Assembly: GCF_003626575.1 (NCBI RefSeq)
Contig: NZ_RBDY01000035.1
Coordinates: 1-64,000, forward strand
DNA length: 64,000 nt
Source of the DNA: Streptomyces radicis
GTDB taxonomy: Bacteria > Actinomycetota > Actinomycetes > Streptomycetales > Streptomycetaceae
Direction of reading: 5' to 3'
The translations under genes and the position numbers were made by a program. Shown here in pieces: positions 47,943 to 55,859 of the stretch (position 1 is the first letter of the stretch; every line of letters starts with the position of its first letter). Under the pieces are notes generated by a model, which did no database searches, was not told the origin of the DNA, and was given only the letters and a program-made list of their open reading frames with translations.

Positions 47943-49031
47943 GTGGCGCGGCAGGTCAAGCGGGCGTTCAGGTACCGCTTCTACCCCACGGACGGGCAGG
48001 CGGCGGAGCTGTCGCCGACGTTCGGCTGTGTGCGCCTGGTGTACAACAAGGCGTTGGAGGAACGCACGCGCGCCTGGTACGGCGAGCAGCGTCGTGTCTC
48101 CTACGTGGAGTCGTCCGCCGCGCTGACGGAGTGGAAGAGGACCGGGGAGTTCGCCTTCCTGGGTGAGGTGTCCTGCGTCCCGCTCCAGCAGGCGTTGCGT
48201 CACCTTCAGACGGCGTTCGCCAGCTTCTTCGCCAGGCTGGCCGGGTACCCGCGCTACAAGTCGCGGAAGAGGTCGAGGGCGTCGGCCGAGTACACCCGGA
48301 GCGCCTTCGCATGGCGTGAGGGGGAGCTGACGCTGGCGAAGATGAGCGGGCCGCTGGACATCCGCTGGTCGCGTCCGCTGCCCGGGGGAGTGGAGCCGTC
48401 CACCGTGACTGTGTCCTGTGACGCGGCGGGTCGCTGGTTCGTGTCCCTGCTGTGCGGGGACACCGTTACCGAGGCTCCCGCCACGGGTGCGGCGGTCGGT
48501 GTCGACGCGGGCGTCACCTCGCTGGTGACCCTGTCCACCGGGGAGAAGATCGCCAATCCCCGGTACGAGCGGCGTGACCGTGTGCGCCTGGCGCGCGCGC
48601 AGCGGGAGTTGTCCCGTAAGGCGAAGGGCTCGAACAACCGCGAGGCCGTCCGCAACCTGCTGAGGAACGGCCGTCTCGCGCGCGCCGTCTCGGACGCGGC
48701 CTGGACGGAACTGCGTTCCACGCTGGAGTACAAGTGCGCCTGGTACGGGCGTGAACTCGTGGTGATCGACCGCTGGTTCCCCAGCTCCAGGCTGTGCGGG
48801 GCCTGCGGCACGGTCGCGGCGAGGATGCCGCTGAACGTCCGGACGTGGACGTGCGAGTGCGGCGCGGTGCACGACCGTGACGTGAACGCGGCACACACCA
48901 TCCTGGCCGCCGGGCTGGCGGCAGCAGCCTGTGGAGACGGTGTAAGACCTCAACGGGAGTCCTCCCGGACACGGCGGTCGTCGATGAAACAGGAACCCCA
49001 GCGGGCGACCGCTGGAACCCCCCACCTCTAG
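47943..49031 (+). CDS. tnpB: TnpB (RNA-guided nuclease family), lacking the RuvC-II segment
   Basis: The 362-residue protein keeps the N-terminal region (FRYRFYPTDGQAAEL), RuvC-I Asp188 in VGVDAGVTSL, the zinc ribbon Cys285, Cys288, Cys304 and Cys306, and RuvC-III Asp313 in HDRDVNAAHTIL. Between KGSNNREA and VRNLLRNGRLARAVSDAAW about 40 residues of normal TnpB are missing, without frame change. In relatives that stretch holds the helical RRDFLH..L region and the RuvC-II glutamate in a VEDL-type motif. The nuclease should therefore be inactive, though RNA and DNA binding could persist. GTG 47943 lies 8 bp after a -10-like TAGGTT. Confidence 0.88.
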   Translation: MARQVKRAFRYRFYPTDGQAAELSPTFGCVRLVYNKALEERTRAWYGEQRRVSYVESSAALTEWKRTGEFAFLGEVSCVPLQQALRHLQTAFASFFARLAGYPRYKSRKRSRASAEYTRSAFAWREGELTLAKMSGPLDIRWSRPLPGGVEPSTVTVSCDAAGRWFVSLLCGDTVTEAPATGAAVGVDAGVTSLVTLSTGEKIANPRYERRDRVRLARAQRELSRKAKGSNNREAVRNLLRNGRLARAVSDAAWTELRSTLEYKCAWYGRELVVIDRWFPSSRLCGACGTVAARMPLNVRTWTCECGAVHDRDVNAAHTILAAGLAAAACGDGVRPQRESSRTRRSSMKQEPQRATAGTPHL

Positions 49032-49046
49032 GCGGGGGAGAAAGTC
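48898..49046 (+). ncRNA. Candidate omega/reRNA scaffold at the tnpB 3' end
   Basis: TnpB guide RNAs derive from the 3' end of tnpB and the right end of the element. Here the region contains the conserved text ACGGCGGTCGTCGATGAA, then two hairpins (48998-49015 and about 49019-49038) and GAAAGTCAA at 49040-49048. The guide would begin right after, in flanking DNA. This follows from knowledge of the family; expression is unknown. Confidence 0.5.
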
Positions 49047-49204
49047 AACGCGGGCTGCCTCCATGAATGCGTGGGGGCATGATCCCGCACTCTGCGCCCT
49101 TGGGCACGGGACCCCTCCCGTCCCCGGGGATGACCGGAGCCCAGGGCCCGCGTTAATTCACAATAAATCTTGACGCCCGGGTCTCCCACGGGAAGGCTTG
49201 GGCC

Positions 49205-49930
49205 ATGAGCTCCTACGCGCGCCGCGGAGTGCACGGCCAGACCGTCGAGGCCCTGGCCCGGCGCGTCGTCAGCGGTGCCGTCCCCGAGGGCGCGACCCTC
49301 GATCTCGTGGCGCTGCGGGACGAGTTGGGCGTGAGCCTCACCGTTCTGCGTGAGTCGCTCAAGGTCCTCGCCGCCAAGGGCATGGTGGACGCCAGGCAGA
49401 AGCGCGGCACGTTCATCCGCGCCCGCTCCCACTGGAACCTGCTGGATCCCGACGTGCTGCGCTGGCAGTTCGCCGCGGGTGTCGACGCCGAGCCCGGCAC
49501 CGGGCTGCTGCGCGACCTGGGCGAGGTGCGGTCCATCATCGAGCCCGCCGCGGCGCGGCTCGCCGCCGAGCGGCGCGACGCCGCCGACCTGCGCGCCCTG
49601 GAGACGTCCCTGGCCGCGATGGCGGAGGCGGCCCCGCACGGCGACCCGGGGCCCGCCGTCGAGGCGGACCTCGCCTTCCACCGCGCGCTGCTCGCCGCGA
49701 CGCGCAACGAGCTGCTCCGGCGCATGGAGATCGTCCTGTCGGCCGGGCTCGCCGAGCGCGACCAACTCGTCCACGGCTCCGCCCACTCGGGCGACCCGGT
49801 GCCCAGCCATCGGGCCGTCCTCGACGCGGTGGCCGCGGCGGACCCCGACGCCGCCGAGGCCGCCATGCGGACCCTGCTCGACCAGGCCGTCCGCGATCTC
49901 GACAACGCCCACAAGGAGCGGCACATATGA
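49205..49930 (+). CDS. FadR/GntR-family regulator with FCD domain
   Basis: The 241-residue protein has a GntR HTH (TVEALARRVVSGAVPEGATL, VSLTVLRESLKVLAAKGMVDARQKRGTFI) and an all-helical FCD ligand domain with VRSIIEPAAARLAAERRD, DLAFHRALLAATRNELLRR and the late SHRAVLDAVAAADPDAAEAAM. The conserved Asp and His residues (DLAFH, H in SHRAV) bind metal and a carboxylate ligand. It overlaps the galactonate dehydratase gene by ATGA and is probably its repressor, like DgoR. An AT-rich promoter region, TTAATTCACAATAAATCTTG at 49154-49173, lies upstream, close to the right end of the IS605-type element. Confidence 0.92.
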   Translation: MSSYARRGVHGQTVEALARRVVSGAVPEGATLDLVALRDELGVSLTVLRESLKVLAAKGMVDARQKRGTFIRARSHWNLLDPDVLRWQFAAGVDAEPGTGLLRDLGEVRSIIEPAAARLAAERRDAADLRALETSLAAMAEAAPHGDPGPAVEADLAFHRALLAATRNELLRRMEIVLSAGLAERDQLVHGSAHSGDPVPSHRAVLDAVAAADPDAAEAAMRTLLDQAVRDLDNAHKERHI

Positions 49931-51075
49931 AGATCACCCGCATCGAGACATTCATGGTCCCGCCCCGCTGGCTCTTCTGCCGCGTGGAGACCGACGACGG
50001 CGTCGTCGGCTGGGGCGAGCCCGTGGTGGAGGGCAGGGCCGACGTCGTGCGCGCGGCCGTCGACGTGCTCGCCGAGTACCTGGTCGGCCAGGACCCGCTG
50101 CGCATCGAGGACCACTGGCAGATCATGACCAAGGCGGGCTTCTACCGCGGCGGCCCCGTGCTCTCGAGCGCCGTCGCTGGGCTCGACCAGGCGCTGTGGG
50201 ACATCGCGGGCAAGGCGTACGGGGCGCCCGTGTACGCGCTGCTCGGCGGCCCGGTGCGGGACCGCGCCCGCGTCTACGCGTGGGTCGGCGGCGACGATCC
50301 GTCGCGGCTGGCCGACGAGGTGGCCGCGCAGCTGGCCGCGGGCTTCACGGCCGTCAAGATGAACGCGGCGGGCCGCGTCCCGCCGCACCCGAGCGCGGCG
50401 GACATCGCGGGCGTGGTGGGCCGGGTGGCCGCGGCGCGCGAGGTGCTCGGCCCCGAGCGGGATGTGGCGGTGGACTGCCACGGCCGGTTCAGCGCGGCGG
50501 GCTCGCGGCGCCTGGTGCACGAACTGGCGCCGCTGCACCCGCTGTTCGTCGAGGAGCCGCTGCTGCCCGACCAGGGCCACCTGCTGGCGGGGTTCACCGC
50601 GGCCGCGGGTCCCGTGCCGATCGCCACCGGCGAACGCCTGTTCAGCCGGGGGGAGTTCCTGCCCGCGCTCCAGGCGGGGATCGCCGTCGCCCAGCCCGAC
50701 CTCTCCCACGCGGGCGGCATCTCGGAGGCGCGGCGGATCGCCTCGCTCGCCGAGACGTTCGGCGCCTCCCTCGCGCCGCACTGCCCCCTGGGCCCGTTGG
50801 CGCTCGCGGCCAGCCTCCAGGTCGACTTCGCCACGCCCAACTTCCTGATCCAGGAGCAGAGTCTGGGCATCCACTACAACAAGGAGGCCGATCTGCTCTC
50901 CCATGTGGTGGACATCGAGCCGTTCCGCTTCCAGGACGGCTACGCGGTCCGAACGGACCGCCCGGGCCTGGGAGTCGAGGTCGACGAGAAGGCCGTCCGC
51001 GCGGCCGACCGTTCGCCCCACGGCTGGCGCAACCCCGTCTGGCGCCACGCGGACGGCTCGTTCGCCGAGTGGTAG
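49927..51075 (+). CDS. dgoD: D-galactonate dehydratase
   Basis: The 382-residue enolase-superfamily enzyme aligns by residue number with E. coli DgoD: metal ligands Asp183, Glu209 and Glu236, with His185 and His285 as acid/base residues (VDCHGRF, VEEPLLP, IATGERL, APHCPLGP). It removes water from D-galactonate to give 2-keto-3-deoxygalactonate in the cytosol. The next steps (DgoK, DgoA) are not in the window. The regulator gene overlaps it upstream. Directly after the stop codon a truncated MFS gene appears on the other strand, so the operon may have lost neighbours. Confidence 0.94.
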   Translation: MKITRIETFMVPPRWLFCRVETDDGVVGWGEPVVEGRADVVRAAVDVLAEYLVGQDPLRIEDHWQIMTKAGFYRGGPVLSSAVAGLDQALWDIAGKAYGAPVYALLGGPVRDRARVYAWVGGDDPSRLADEVAAQLAAGFTAVKMNAAGRVPPHPSAADIAGVVGRVAAAREVLGPERDVAVDCHGRFSAAGSRRLVHELAPLHPLFVEEPLLPDQGHLLAGFTAAAGPVPIATGERLFSRGEFLPALQAGIAVAQPDLSHAGGISEARRIASLAETFGASLAPHCPLGPLALAASLQVDFATPNFLIQEQSLGIHYNKEADLLSHVVDIEPFRFQDGYAVRTDRPGLGVEVDEKAVRAADRSPHGWRNPVWRHADGSFAEW

Positions 51076-51089
51076 CCGCGCGCGTGGCC

Positions 51090-51200
51090 GACCCTGTGCC
51101 CGTCGCGACGGCGGGCAGGGCGACGTTGACGACGGCCGTGCCGACCACCACGAGGAACTGGGCGGTGGCGGTCACCAGGAGGACGGCACGGCCACCCCCC
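51090..51200 (-). pseudogene. N-terminal fragment of an MFS drug transporter
   Basis: On the minus strand RAVLLVTATAQFLVVVGTA followed by VVNVALPAVATGTGS is the first transmembrane helix of DHA2-type MFS exporters (usually ...LAQFLVVLDxTVVNVALPxI...). The frame then runs into the end of dgoD, where the similarity stops, so more than 90% of the transporter is gone. A TGAGTG-N6-CACTCA operator remains just upstream at 51207-51224, matching those before the adjacent oxidoreductase gene. The fragment marks a deletion junction. Confidence 0.6.
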
Positions 51201-51206
51201 AGTCTA

Positions 51207-51224
51207 TGAGTGGCTGAACACTCA
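51207..51224. promoter_or_regulatory. TetR-type operator candidate beside the MFS fragment
   Basis: TGAGTG-N6-CACTCA is a perfect 6-6-6 palindrome with the GAGTG half-site also found at 52355-52401. It suggests that the lost MFS gene was controlled with the oxidoreductase gene. Confidence 0.55.
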
Positions 51225-51286
51225 CTCTTCATGGCGGAAAAAACCCAGGTCGCTCATCGACGCGTCGGAACGAGGGACCGGGCGTC

Positions 51287-52333
51287 TCAACGGGCCGACG
51301 CCGAGGGCGGCACGAGCACGACCTTGCCCGTGACCGTCCCCGACTCGGCCAACTCCAGGGCCTCGCCCGCCCGTTCGAGCGGAACCCGCGCGGCGACCTG
51401 CGCGGTCAGCCTGCCCTCGGCGAGCAGCGCGAGCACCGCGCCGAGGTCCGCGGCGAGCCGCGCCCTGAAGGCGGACCTGCGGCGGCTGCCCGCCCAGATG
51501 TTGAAGAACGTCGCGCGGTGGCCGTTGGGCAGGGCGTTCCACACCATCAGCCGCGCGAACAGCTTGAGCACCGGCAGCCGCGACGACCCGGACTCGTCGC
51601 GCGTGGCCGCGGTGCCGTACGAGACGAGCGTTCCGCCGGGGGCGAGCAGCCCGAAGGAGTCGACGATGCCGGGGCCGCCCACGTGGTCGAAGACGGCGTC
51701 CACCCCGCCGGGCGCCAACTCCCTGACGCGCCCGGGCAGATCGGGGTCGCGGTAGTCCACGGGGTCGGCGCCGAGCGCGCGGATCGCCTCGTGGTGCCGG
51801 GGTGAGGCGGTGCCGATGACGCGGATCCCGGCGAGCACGGCGAGCTGGGTGAGGGTGGAGCCGACGCCCCCGTTGGCGCCGTGCACCAGGACCGTCTGCC
51901 CGGCCCGCACCCCGGCGACCCGGTGCAGCATCCGCCAGGCGGTCAGCCCGTTGACCACGAACGTTTCGGCCTCGGCCGGGTCGACGCCGTCCGGCACGGG
52001 CACCAGGTCGGCGGCGTCGAGCACCGCGTGGCTCGCCCAGCCTCCCGTCTTGGTCAGCGCGGCGAACCGCCGCCCCACGAGCCCCGGGTCCACGCCCGGC
52101 CCTGTCGCGGTCACCGTGCCCACCAGGTCGTAGCCGGGGACGAAGGGGAACGGGGGCTGGTCGTAGTACTTCCCGCGCCGCATCTGCTGCTCGGCGAACG
52201 AGACGCCGGACGCCTCGACGGCGAGCGTGGCCCTGCCGGGCCCTGGCGCGGGCAACTCCCTGCGGACGACCTGGAGTTCGGAGGGCTCGACGGCGCCGGG
52301 AAGCACGATCTCCAGCGCGGTGGTGGCGGTCAT
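51287..52333 (-). CDS. Medium-chain dehydrogenase/reductase (quinone oxidoreductase-like)
   Basis: The 348-residue protein is a zinc-free MDR: GroES-like N-terminal domain with PPFPFVPGYDLVGTV at about 60-74, then a Rossmann domain with VLVHGANGGVGSTLTQLAVL near 148-167 (AxxGGVG). Conserved zinc-ligand cysteines are absent. It probably reduces quinones or enones with NADPH. ATG 52333 was chosen because the longer frame enters the operator region. Two perfect palindromes lie upstream. Such genes are commonly repressed by a divergent TetR gene, but none is present. Confidence 0.9.
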   Translation of the reverse strand: MTATTALEIVLPGAVEPSELQVVRRELPAPGPGRATLAVEASGVSFAEQQMRRGKYYDQPPFPFVPGYDLVGTVTATGPGVDPGLVGRRFAALTKTGGWASHAVLDAADLVPVPDGVDPAEAETFVVNGLTAWRMLHRVAGVRAGQTVLVHGANGGVGSTLTQLAVLAGIRVIGTASPRHHEAIRALGADPVDYRDPDLPGRVRELAPGGVDAVFDHVGGPGIVDSFGLLAPGGTLVSYGTAATRDESGSSRLPVLKLFARLMVWNALPNGHRATFFNIWAGSRRRSAFRARLAADLGAVLALLAEGRLTAQVAARVPLERAGEALELAESGTVTGKVVLVPPSASAR

Positions 52334-52354
52334 GGCGGGGCTCCCTGGGGTATG

Positions 52355-52401
52355 TGTGAGTGACCACTCACAGTCTTCTATGTGTGAGTAAACACTCACA
52401 C
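52355..52401. promoter_or_regulatory. Two tandem TetR-type operators upstream of the MDR gene
   Basis: TGTGAGT-N4-ACTCACA occurs at 52355-52372 (spacer GACC) and 52383-52400 (spacer AAAC; extends to an 8-bp arm at 52401). Both are perfect, 28 bp apart centre to centre, so they could bind two dimers nearly in phase. The position, 22-70 bp before the start, is that of a repressor operator. Confidence 0.75.
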
Positions 52402-52943
52402 CCGCGACCCGTCAACCCCGGGAAGAGGAACACCCTTGTGGCGCGTGCCACGGGGGCGGTGGAGAGGCGGAGGAGTGGGGGTGGCGAGACCGAACGGCGC
52501 TCGCTCCGACCGAAGTTGGCCAGGCGCCGACTGCTTTTGATCATTAACGGAAGGGGATTGGCCAGCCGATGCCAGGATTCAGCGCGGTCACGCGCCATCA
52601 TCCTGATTACATCTCGTAATGCTGGCGTACACGATGGGTAGACGTGTAGCGTCCCGCTGAACGAAGGAACCCGGCCGGTCGCCAAACCAGTTGGCCGGGT
52701 CCCTCCCCTTCGAACGCCACACGAGCACAGGAGAGGCATGCCCCCGAGCCGTATGCCATCGAATGGACGCTGCCCGCGCGACGGCGTGGCACCGACCTCG
52801 CGTGACCGTAGCATCCCGCGCCCCCGGATGGTTGAAACCCATCCCCTGTGTGCCACCGCGGTCAACGGTCGCTTATCGAGCCGCCGCACGTCGCCTCGCC
52901 CGGTGACCCCTCCGGCCCCCGCGACGAAATGAGCGGATCCGGA
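52402..52943. other. Intergenic region with several dyads, no convincing gene
   Basis: Between the operators and the next gene lie a GTG at 52438 behind GGAAGAGG that opens a short Arg-rich frame (ARATGAVERRRSGG), which might be the start of a lost regulator; a dyad ATTAC-N5-GTAAT (52606-52620); TACACG-N9-CGTGTA (52628-52648); and a hairpin ACCCGGCC-N16-GGCCGGGT (52669-52700) followed by a C-rich tract, possibly a terminator. The base composition at 52530-52630 is more AT-rich than usual here. Confidence 0.5.
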
Positions 52944-53969
52944 ATGACTCGCTGCAAAAACCCCACATGCCGTCGGCCCGTCTTCCGCAACGGCAACGGG
53001 CGCCCCCGGCAGTACTGCGACAAGCCGTGCCGCGACGCGGCCTACCGGGCCGGGCGGCTCACGCCATCGCCCGACACCGAGCGCTACGCCGCCTATCTCC
53101 GCCAGCTCTCCGAGGACCTGGCCCAGCGCGCCCACGCCCTCGTGGTCGCCGCCCATGGCGCCGAGCCGCAGAAGGACGCGTCGCTCACCCTGCTCCGGCT
53201 GGTCACCGAGGCGGAGCGCGCCCTGGGGGACGTGCGCGCGGCGGCCGTTCAGCACGCCAGGACCCGCGGGGTGCGGGCGGTGGCGATCGCGCAGGCCATC
53301 GGCCTCACCCCCGCCCAGCTGCGCACCCGCCTGGCGCCGCCCGCCGTCGAACGCCGCATGCGCCGCCGCGAGGCCCTGGCCCGCCACCCCGACCCGGCGC
53401 CCGGGCAGCCCGAGCAGCCCGTCGTGAACGCTCCCCCTCCCGGCGCGTTCCCGCTCGCGCGCGCCCTCGCGACGCTTCAACGCTCCAGCGGGCGCTCGCT
53501 CAGCGAGGTCGGCCGCCGCGCCGGGGTCTCGCCCTCCTATGTCTCCCGCGTGCTCGCCGGGAAGCGCCGCCCCTCGTGGCCGCTGACCAGACGCATCGTC
53601 GAGGTCTGCGACGGCGACCCCGCCGATCTGCTCCCGCTGTGGCGCGCGGCCAGGGGCGAGGCCCCGCGCCCCGCGACGCCCGACGCCCTGCACGCCGCGC
53701 TGCGCGGGCTCCATCTCGCCGCCCAGCGGCCCCCGTTGGAGTCCATCCGCACCGCGAGCCACGGCCAGCTCAGCACCGCCGACATCGCCGGGCTGCTGCA
53801 CGGGCAGCGGGTGCCGCACCGGACGGTCGTCGACCGCTTCGTGCAGGCGCTCGGCTTCCGCCCCGAGGCGTATCTTCCCCCGTGGGGGACCGAGCGCCCG
53901 CCGGGCGCGGCACGCCCCGGCGTGTGCTGCCCCACGCCCGGCGCGCTCCCCGCGGACGCCTTCGGCTGA
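52944..53969 (+). CDS. XRE-family protein with N-terminal Cys4 zinc-ribbon
   Basis: The 341-residue protein starts with a zinc-ribbon-like MTRCKNPTCRRPV...GRPRQYCDKPCRDAAY with Cys4, Cys9, Cys25 and Cys29. A coiled, Ala/Arg-rich helical region follows (about 40-125). From about residue 175 an XRE HTH is visible (SLSEVGRRAGVSPSYVSRVLAGKRRPSW), then a second helical region with HGQLSTADIAGLLHGQRVPH and FVQALGFRPEAYLPPW that looks like another HTH. The N-terminal ribbon resembles those in plasmid KfrA-like and Streptomyces regulators. Start ATG 52944; ATG 52929 in frame is possible. Target unknown. It may be co-transcribed with the next gene. Confidence 0.8.
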   Translation: MTRCKNPTCRRPVFRNGNGRPRQYCDKPCRDAAYRAGRLTPSPDTERYAAYLRQLSEDLAQRAHALVVAAHGAEPQKDASLTLLRLVTEAERALGDVRAAAVQHARTRGVRAVAIAQAIGLTPAQLRTRLAPPAVERRMRRREALARHPDPAPGQPEQPVVNAPPPGAFPLARALATLQRSSGRSLSEVGRRAGVSPSYVSRVLAGKRRPSWPLTRRIVEVCDGDPADLLPLWRAARGEAPRPATPDALHAALRGLHLAAQRPPLESIRTASHGQLSTADIAGLLHGQRVPHRTVVDRFVQALGFRPEAYLPPWGTERPPGAARPGVCCPTPGALPADAFG

Positions 53970-54057
53970 CCGCCCCCGCGCACCCCTTCACCCCACCCCG
54001 CACGCCCGCGCGCCCCGCCCCGCTCACCCGAACCCGTATGCCCCGGAGATCACGACG

Positions 54058-54492
54058 ATGGACCCCGCCCCCGGGCAGGCCGCCCGCCGACTCCCGCCGG
54101 ACTGCGAGGCGTTCCTCACGCTGCACTGCCCCCGCTATCTCCGCTACGCCCGCCTCCACCTGCCGCCCGCCGAGGCGGACGCCGCGGTCGCGGCGGTCTT
54201 CGACGAGCTGTTCACGTCCTGGCGCCGGGTGCTGGCCCACCCCAACCCCGCCGCATACGCCTGGTGGGCGCTGACCAGCCGCACCCGCCGTCAGCCCGAC
54301 GAGTGGGCCGCGCTCGCCCCCGACGCCTACGACGCCGTCGCCCTGCGCCACCTCCTGGGCTATCCGCTGGCCGAGGTCGCCGCGGCCATGGGCGCCGAGC
54401 CCGAGGCCGTGCACACGCTGCTGCGCGGCCCCGCCGTGGCCGCCGTCCTGCGCCGGGCGGGACCCGTCCCCGGGCCCCGCCCGGCCCCCTGA
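54058..54492 (+). CDS. Small protein resembling a degenerate ECF sigma factor
   Basis: The 144-residue protein has two helical blocks: CEAFLTLHCPRYLRYARLHL to about residue 65 with DELFTSWRRVLAHPNPAAYAWW, which resembles sigma region 2, and DAYDAVALRHLLGYPLAEVA followed by AAMGAEPEAVHTLLRG, which resembles region 4.2. Both are shorter and less conserved than in working ECF factors, and the linker is brief. It could be a sigma-like regulator or one that has lost promoter recognition. It lies 88 bp after the zinc-ribbon XRE gene on the same strand. No anti-sigma gene is next to it. Confidence 0.6.
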   Translation: MDPAPGQAARRLPPDCEAFLTLHCPRYLRYARLHLPPAEADAAVAAVFDELFTSWRRVLAHPNPAAYAWWALTSRTRRQPDEWAALAPDAYDAVALRHLLGYPLAEVAAAMGAEPEAVHTLLRGPAVAAVLRRAGPVPGPRPAP

Positions 54493-54530
54493 CCCGCACC
54501 TGCCAACGCGCACCTGCCAACGGTCAGCCG

Positions 54531-55859
54531 TCAGCCGTCGAGCCGCGCCCTCGCCTCGCGCAGCGCCCGCCCGAGCAGCTCCGCGCCCTCCTGCGCCTCG
54601 GACACCGTCAGGCTCAGCGGCGGCGCGATCCGCAGCACGCTCCCGCCCGGCCCGCCGCCCTTGCCGAGCAGCAGCCCGGCCTCACGCGCCGCCTCGAGCA
54701 CGAGCGAGGCGGCCCGCGGACAGCTGTCGTCCGTGCCGGGCGCCACAAGATCCACGCCGATCATCAGCCCGCGCCCGCGCACCTCCCGCACGAGGTCGAG
54801 GCCCGCGCTCACCGCCCTGACGCGCTCGATCAGCAGCCCGCCCACGCGCCGTGCGTTGCCCTGGAGGTCGTTGGCCAGCAGGTGCTCCAGGTTCGCGAGC
54901 CCGGCCGCCATCGTCACCGGGCTGCCGCCGAACGTCGAGATCGACTGCGCGTCGAGGCAGTTCATCACCGAGGCGCGCGCCACCACGCCACCGATCGACA
55001 TGCCGTTGCCGATGCCCTTGGCGAACGTCAGCACGTCGGGCGGCCCGTTCCCCGCGTGCGCCTGCCAGCCCCAGAAGTGCTCCCCTGTCCGCCCCCACCC
55101 CGTCTGCACCTCGTCGCTGATCCACAGGATCCCCCGCTCGTCCAGGACGCGGCGGAACGCGGCGAACAGCCCGTCGGGGCCCGAGGTGAACCCGCCCACG
55201 CCCTGCACCGGCTCGGCGATGAGCGCCGCCACGTTCCCGCGCGTCTGCGCCAGCACATCGCGCAGATCCGCCACACACGCCCGGATGTACGCCGCGTCGT
55301 CGAGGTCGGCGAACGGCCCGCGCGTGCGCACCCCGCCGTGCACGTACAGGGTCTGGAGCGGCGACAGACTCGTGGGCGACCAGGCGGAGTTGCCCGTGAT
55401 CCCCACCGAGGAGAACGAACGCCCGTGGTAGCTGTTGCGCATCGCGAGCACCTGGTTGGACCCCCGGTGGGCCGTCGCCAGCATGAGCGCCGTGTCGTTC
55501 GCCTCGGTGCCCGACGTCGTGAAGAAGACCCGCGCGTCCGGGATGCCCGACAACGCCGCGACGCGCTCGGCCAGTTCGACCATGGGCCGGTTGAGGTAGA
55601 GCGTCGACGAGTGCACCAGGCGCGCGGCCTGCTCGGCGACCGCCTTGGTCACCGCGGGCAGCGCGTGCTCCGTCATCGTGGTGAGGATCCCGCCGAAGAA
55701 GTCCAGGTAACGGACCCCCTCGGCGTCCCACACGTGCCGCCCCTCGCCGTGCGTCAGCTCGATCGGCCGCTCGTAGTACAGGCCCACCCACTCGGGCAGC
55801 ACGGCCCGGTGCCGACGCAGCAGCTCCTCGGGCCCGTTCCCGTTCCCCGGCGCGGTCAC
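54531..55859 (-). CDS. Class III aminotransferase (beta-alanine/omega-amino acid type)
   Basis: The 442-residue PLP enzyme has VFFTTSGTEANDTALML at about 111-127, the phosphate-binding segment MRNSYHGRSFSS, the acid pair in ILWISDEVQTGWGRTGE near 244-260, and catalytic Lys281 in DVLTFAKGIGNG. It transfers an omega-amino group from beta-alanine or a similar compound to a 2-oxo acid. The GTG start overlaps the stop of the nitrilase gene (GTGA). In Streptomyces, this pair commonly belongs to reductive pyrimidine breakdown, where the nitrilase-like enzyme makes beta-alanine. The dihydropyrimidinase gene expected nearby is not in the window. Confidence 0.9.
   Translation of the reverse strand: MTAPGNGNGPEELLRRHRAVLPEWVGLYYERPIELTHGEGRHVWDAEGVRYLDFFGGILTTMTEHALPAVTKAVAEQAARLVHSSTLYLNRPMVELAERVAALSGIPDARVFFTTSGTEANDTALMLATAHRGSNQVLAMRNSYHGRSFSSVGITGNSAWSPTSLSPLQTLYVHGGVRTRGPFADLDDAAYIRACVADLRDVLAQTRGNVAALIAEPVQGVGGFTSGPDGLFAAFRRVLDERGILWISDEVQTGWGRTGEHFWGWQAHAGNGPPDVLTFAKGIGNGMSIGGVVARASVMNCLDAQSISTFGGSPVTMAAGLANLEHLLANDLQGNARRVGGLLIERVRAVSAGLDLVREVRGRGLMIGVDLVAPGTDDSCPRAASLVLEAAREAGLLLGKGGGPGGSVLRIAPPLSLTVSEAQEGAELLGRALREARARLDG

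Larger units (their letters stand above)
47795..49046 (+). mobile_element. IS200/IS605-type element with tnpB only
   Basis: The left end has the hairpin CCCCGG-N8-CCGGGG at 47803-47822 followed by AGGAAACGAGGC, text usual for Streptomyces IS605-type left ends. The right end has hairpins CCAGCGG-N4-CCGCTGG (48998-49015) and CCCCC...GGGGG (about 49019-49038), then GAAAGTCAA. These elements have no inverted terminal repeats and make no target duplication. No TnpA (Y1 transposase) gene is present, so mobility would depend on one supplied in trans. Exact boundaries are estimated. Confidence 0.75.
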
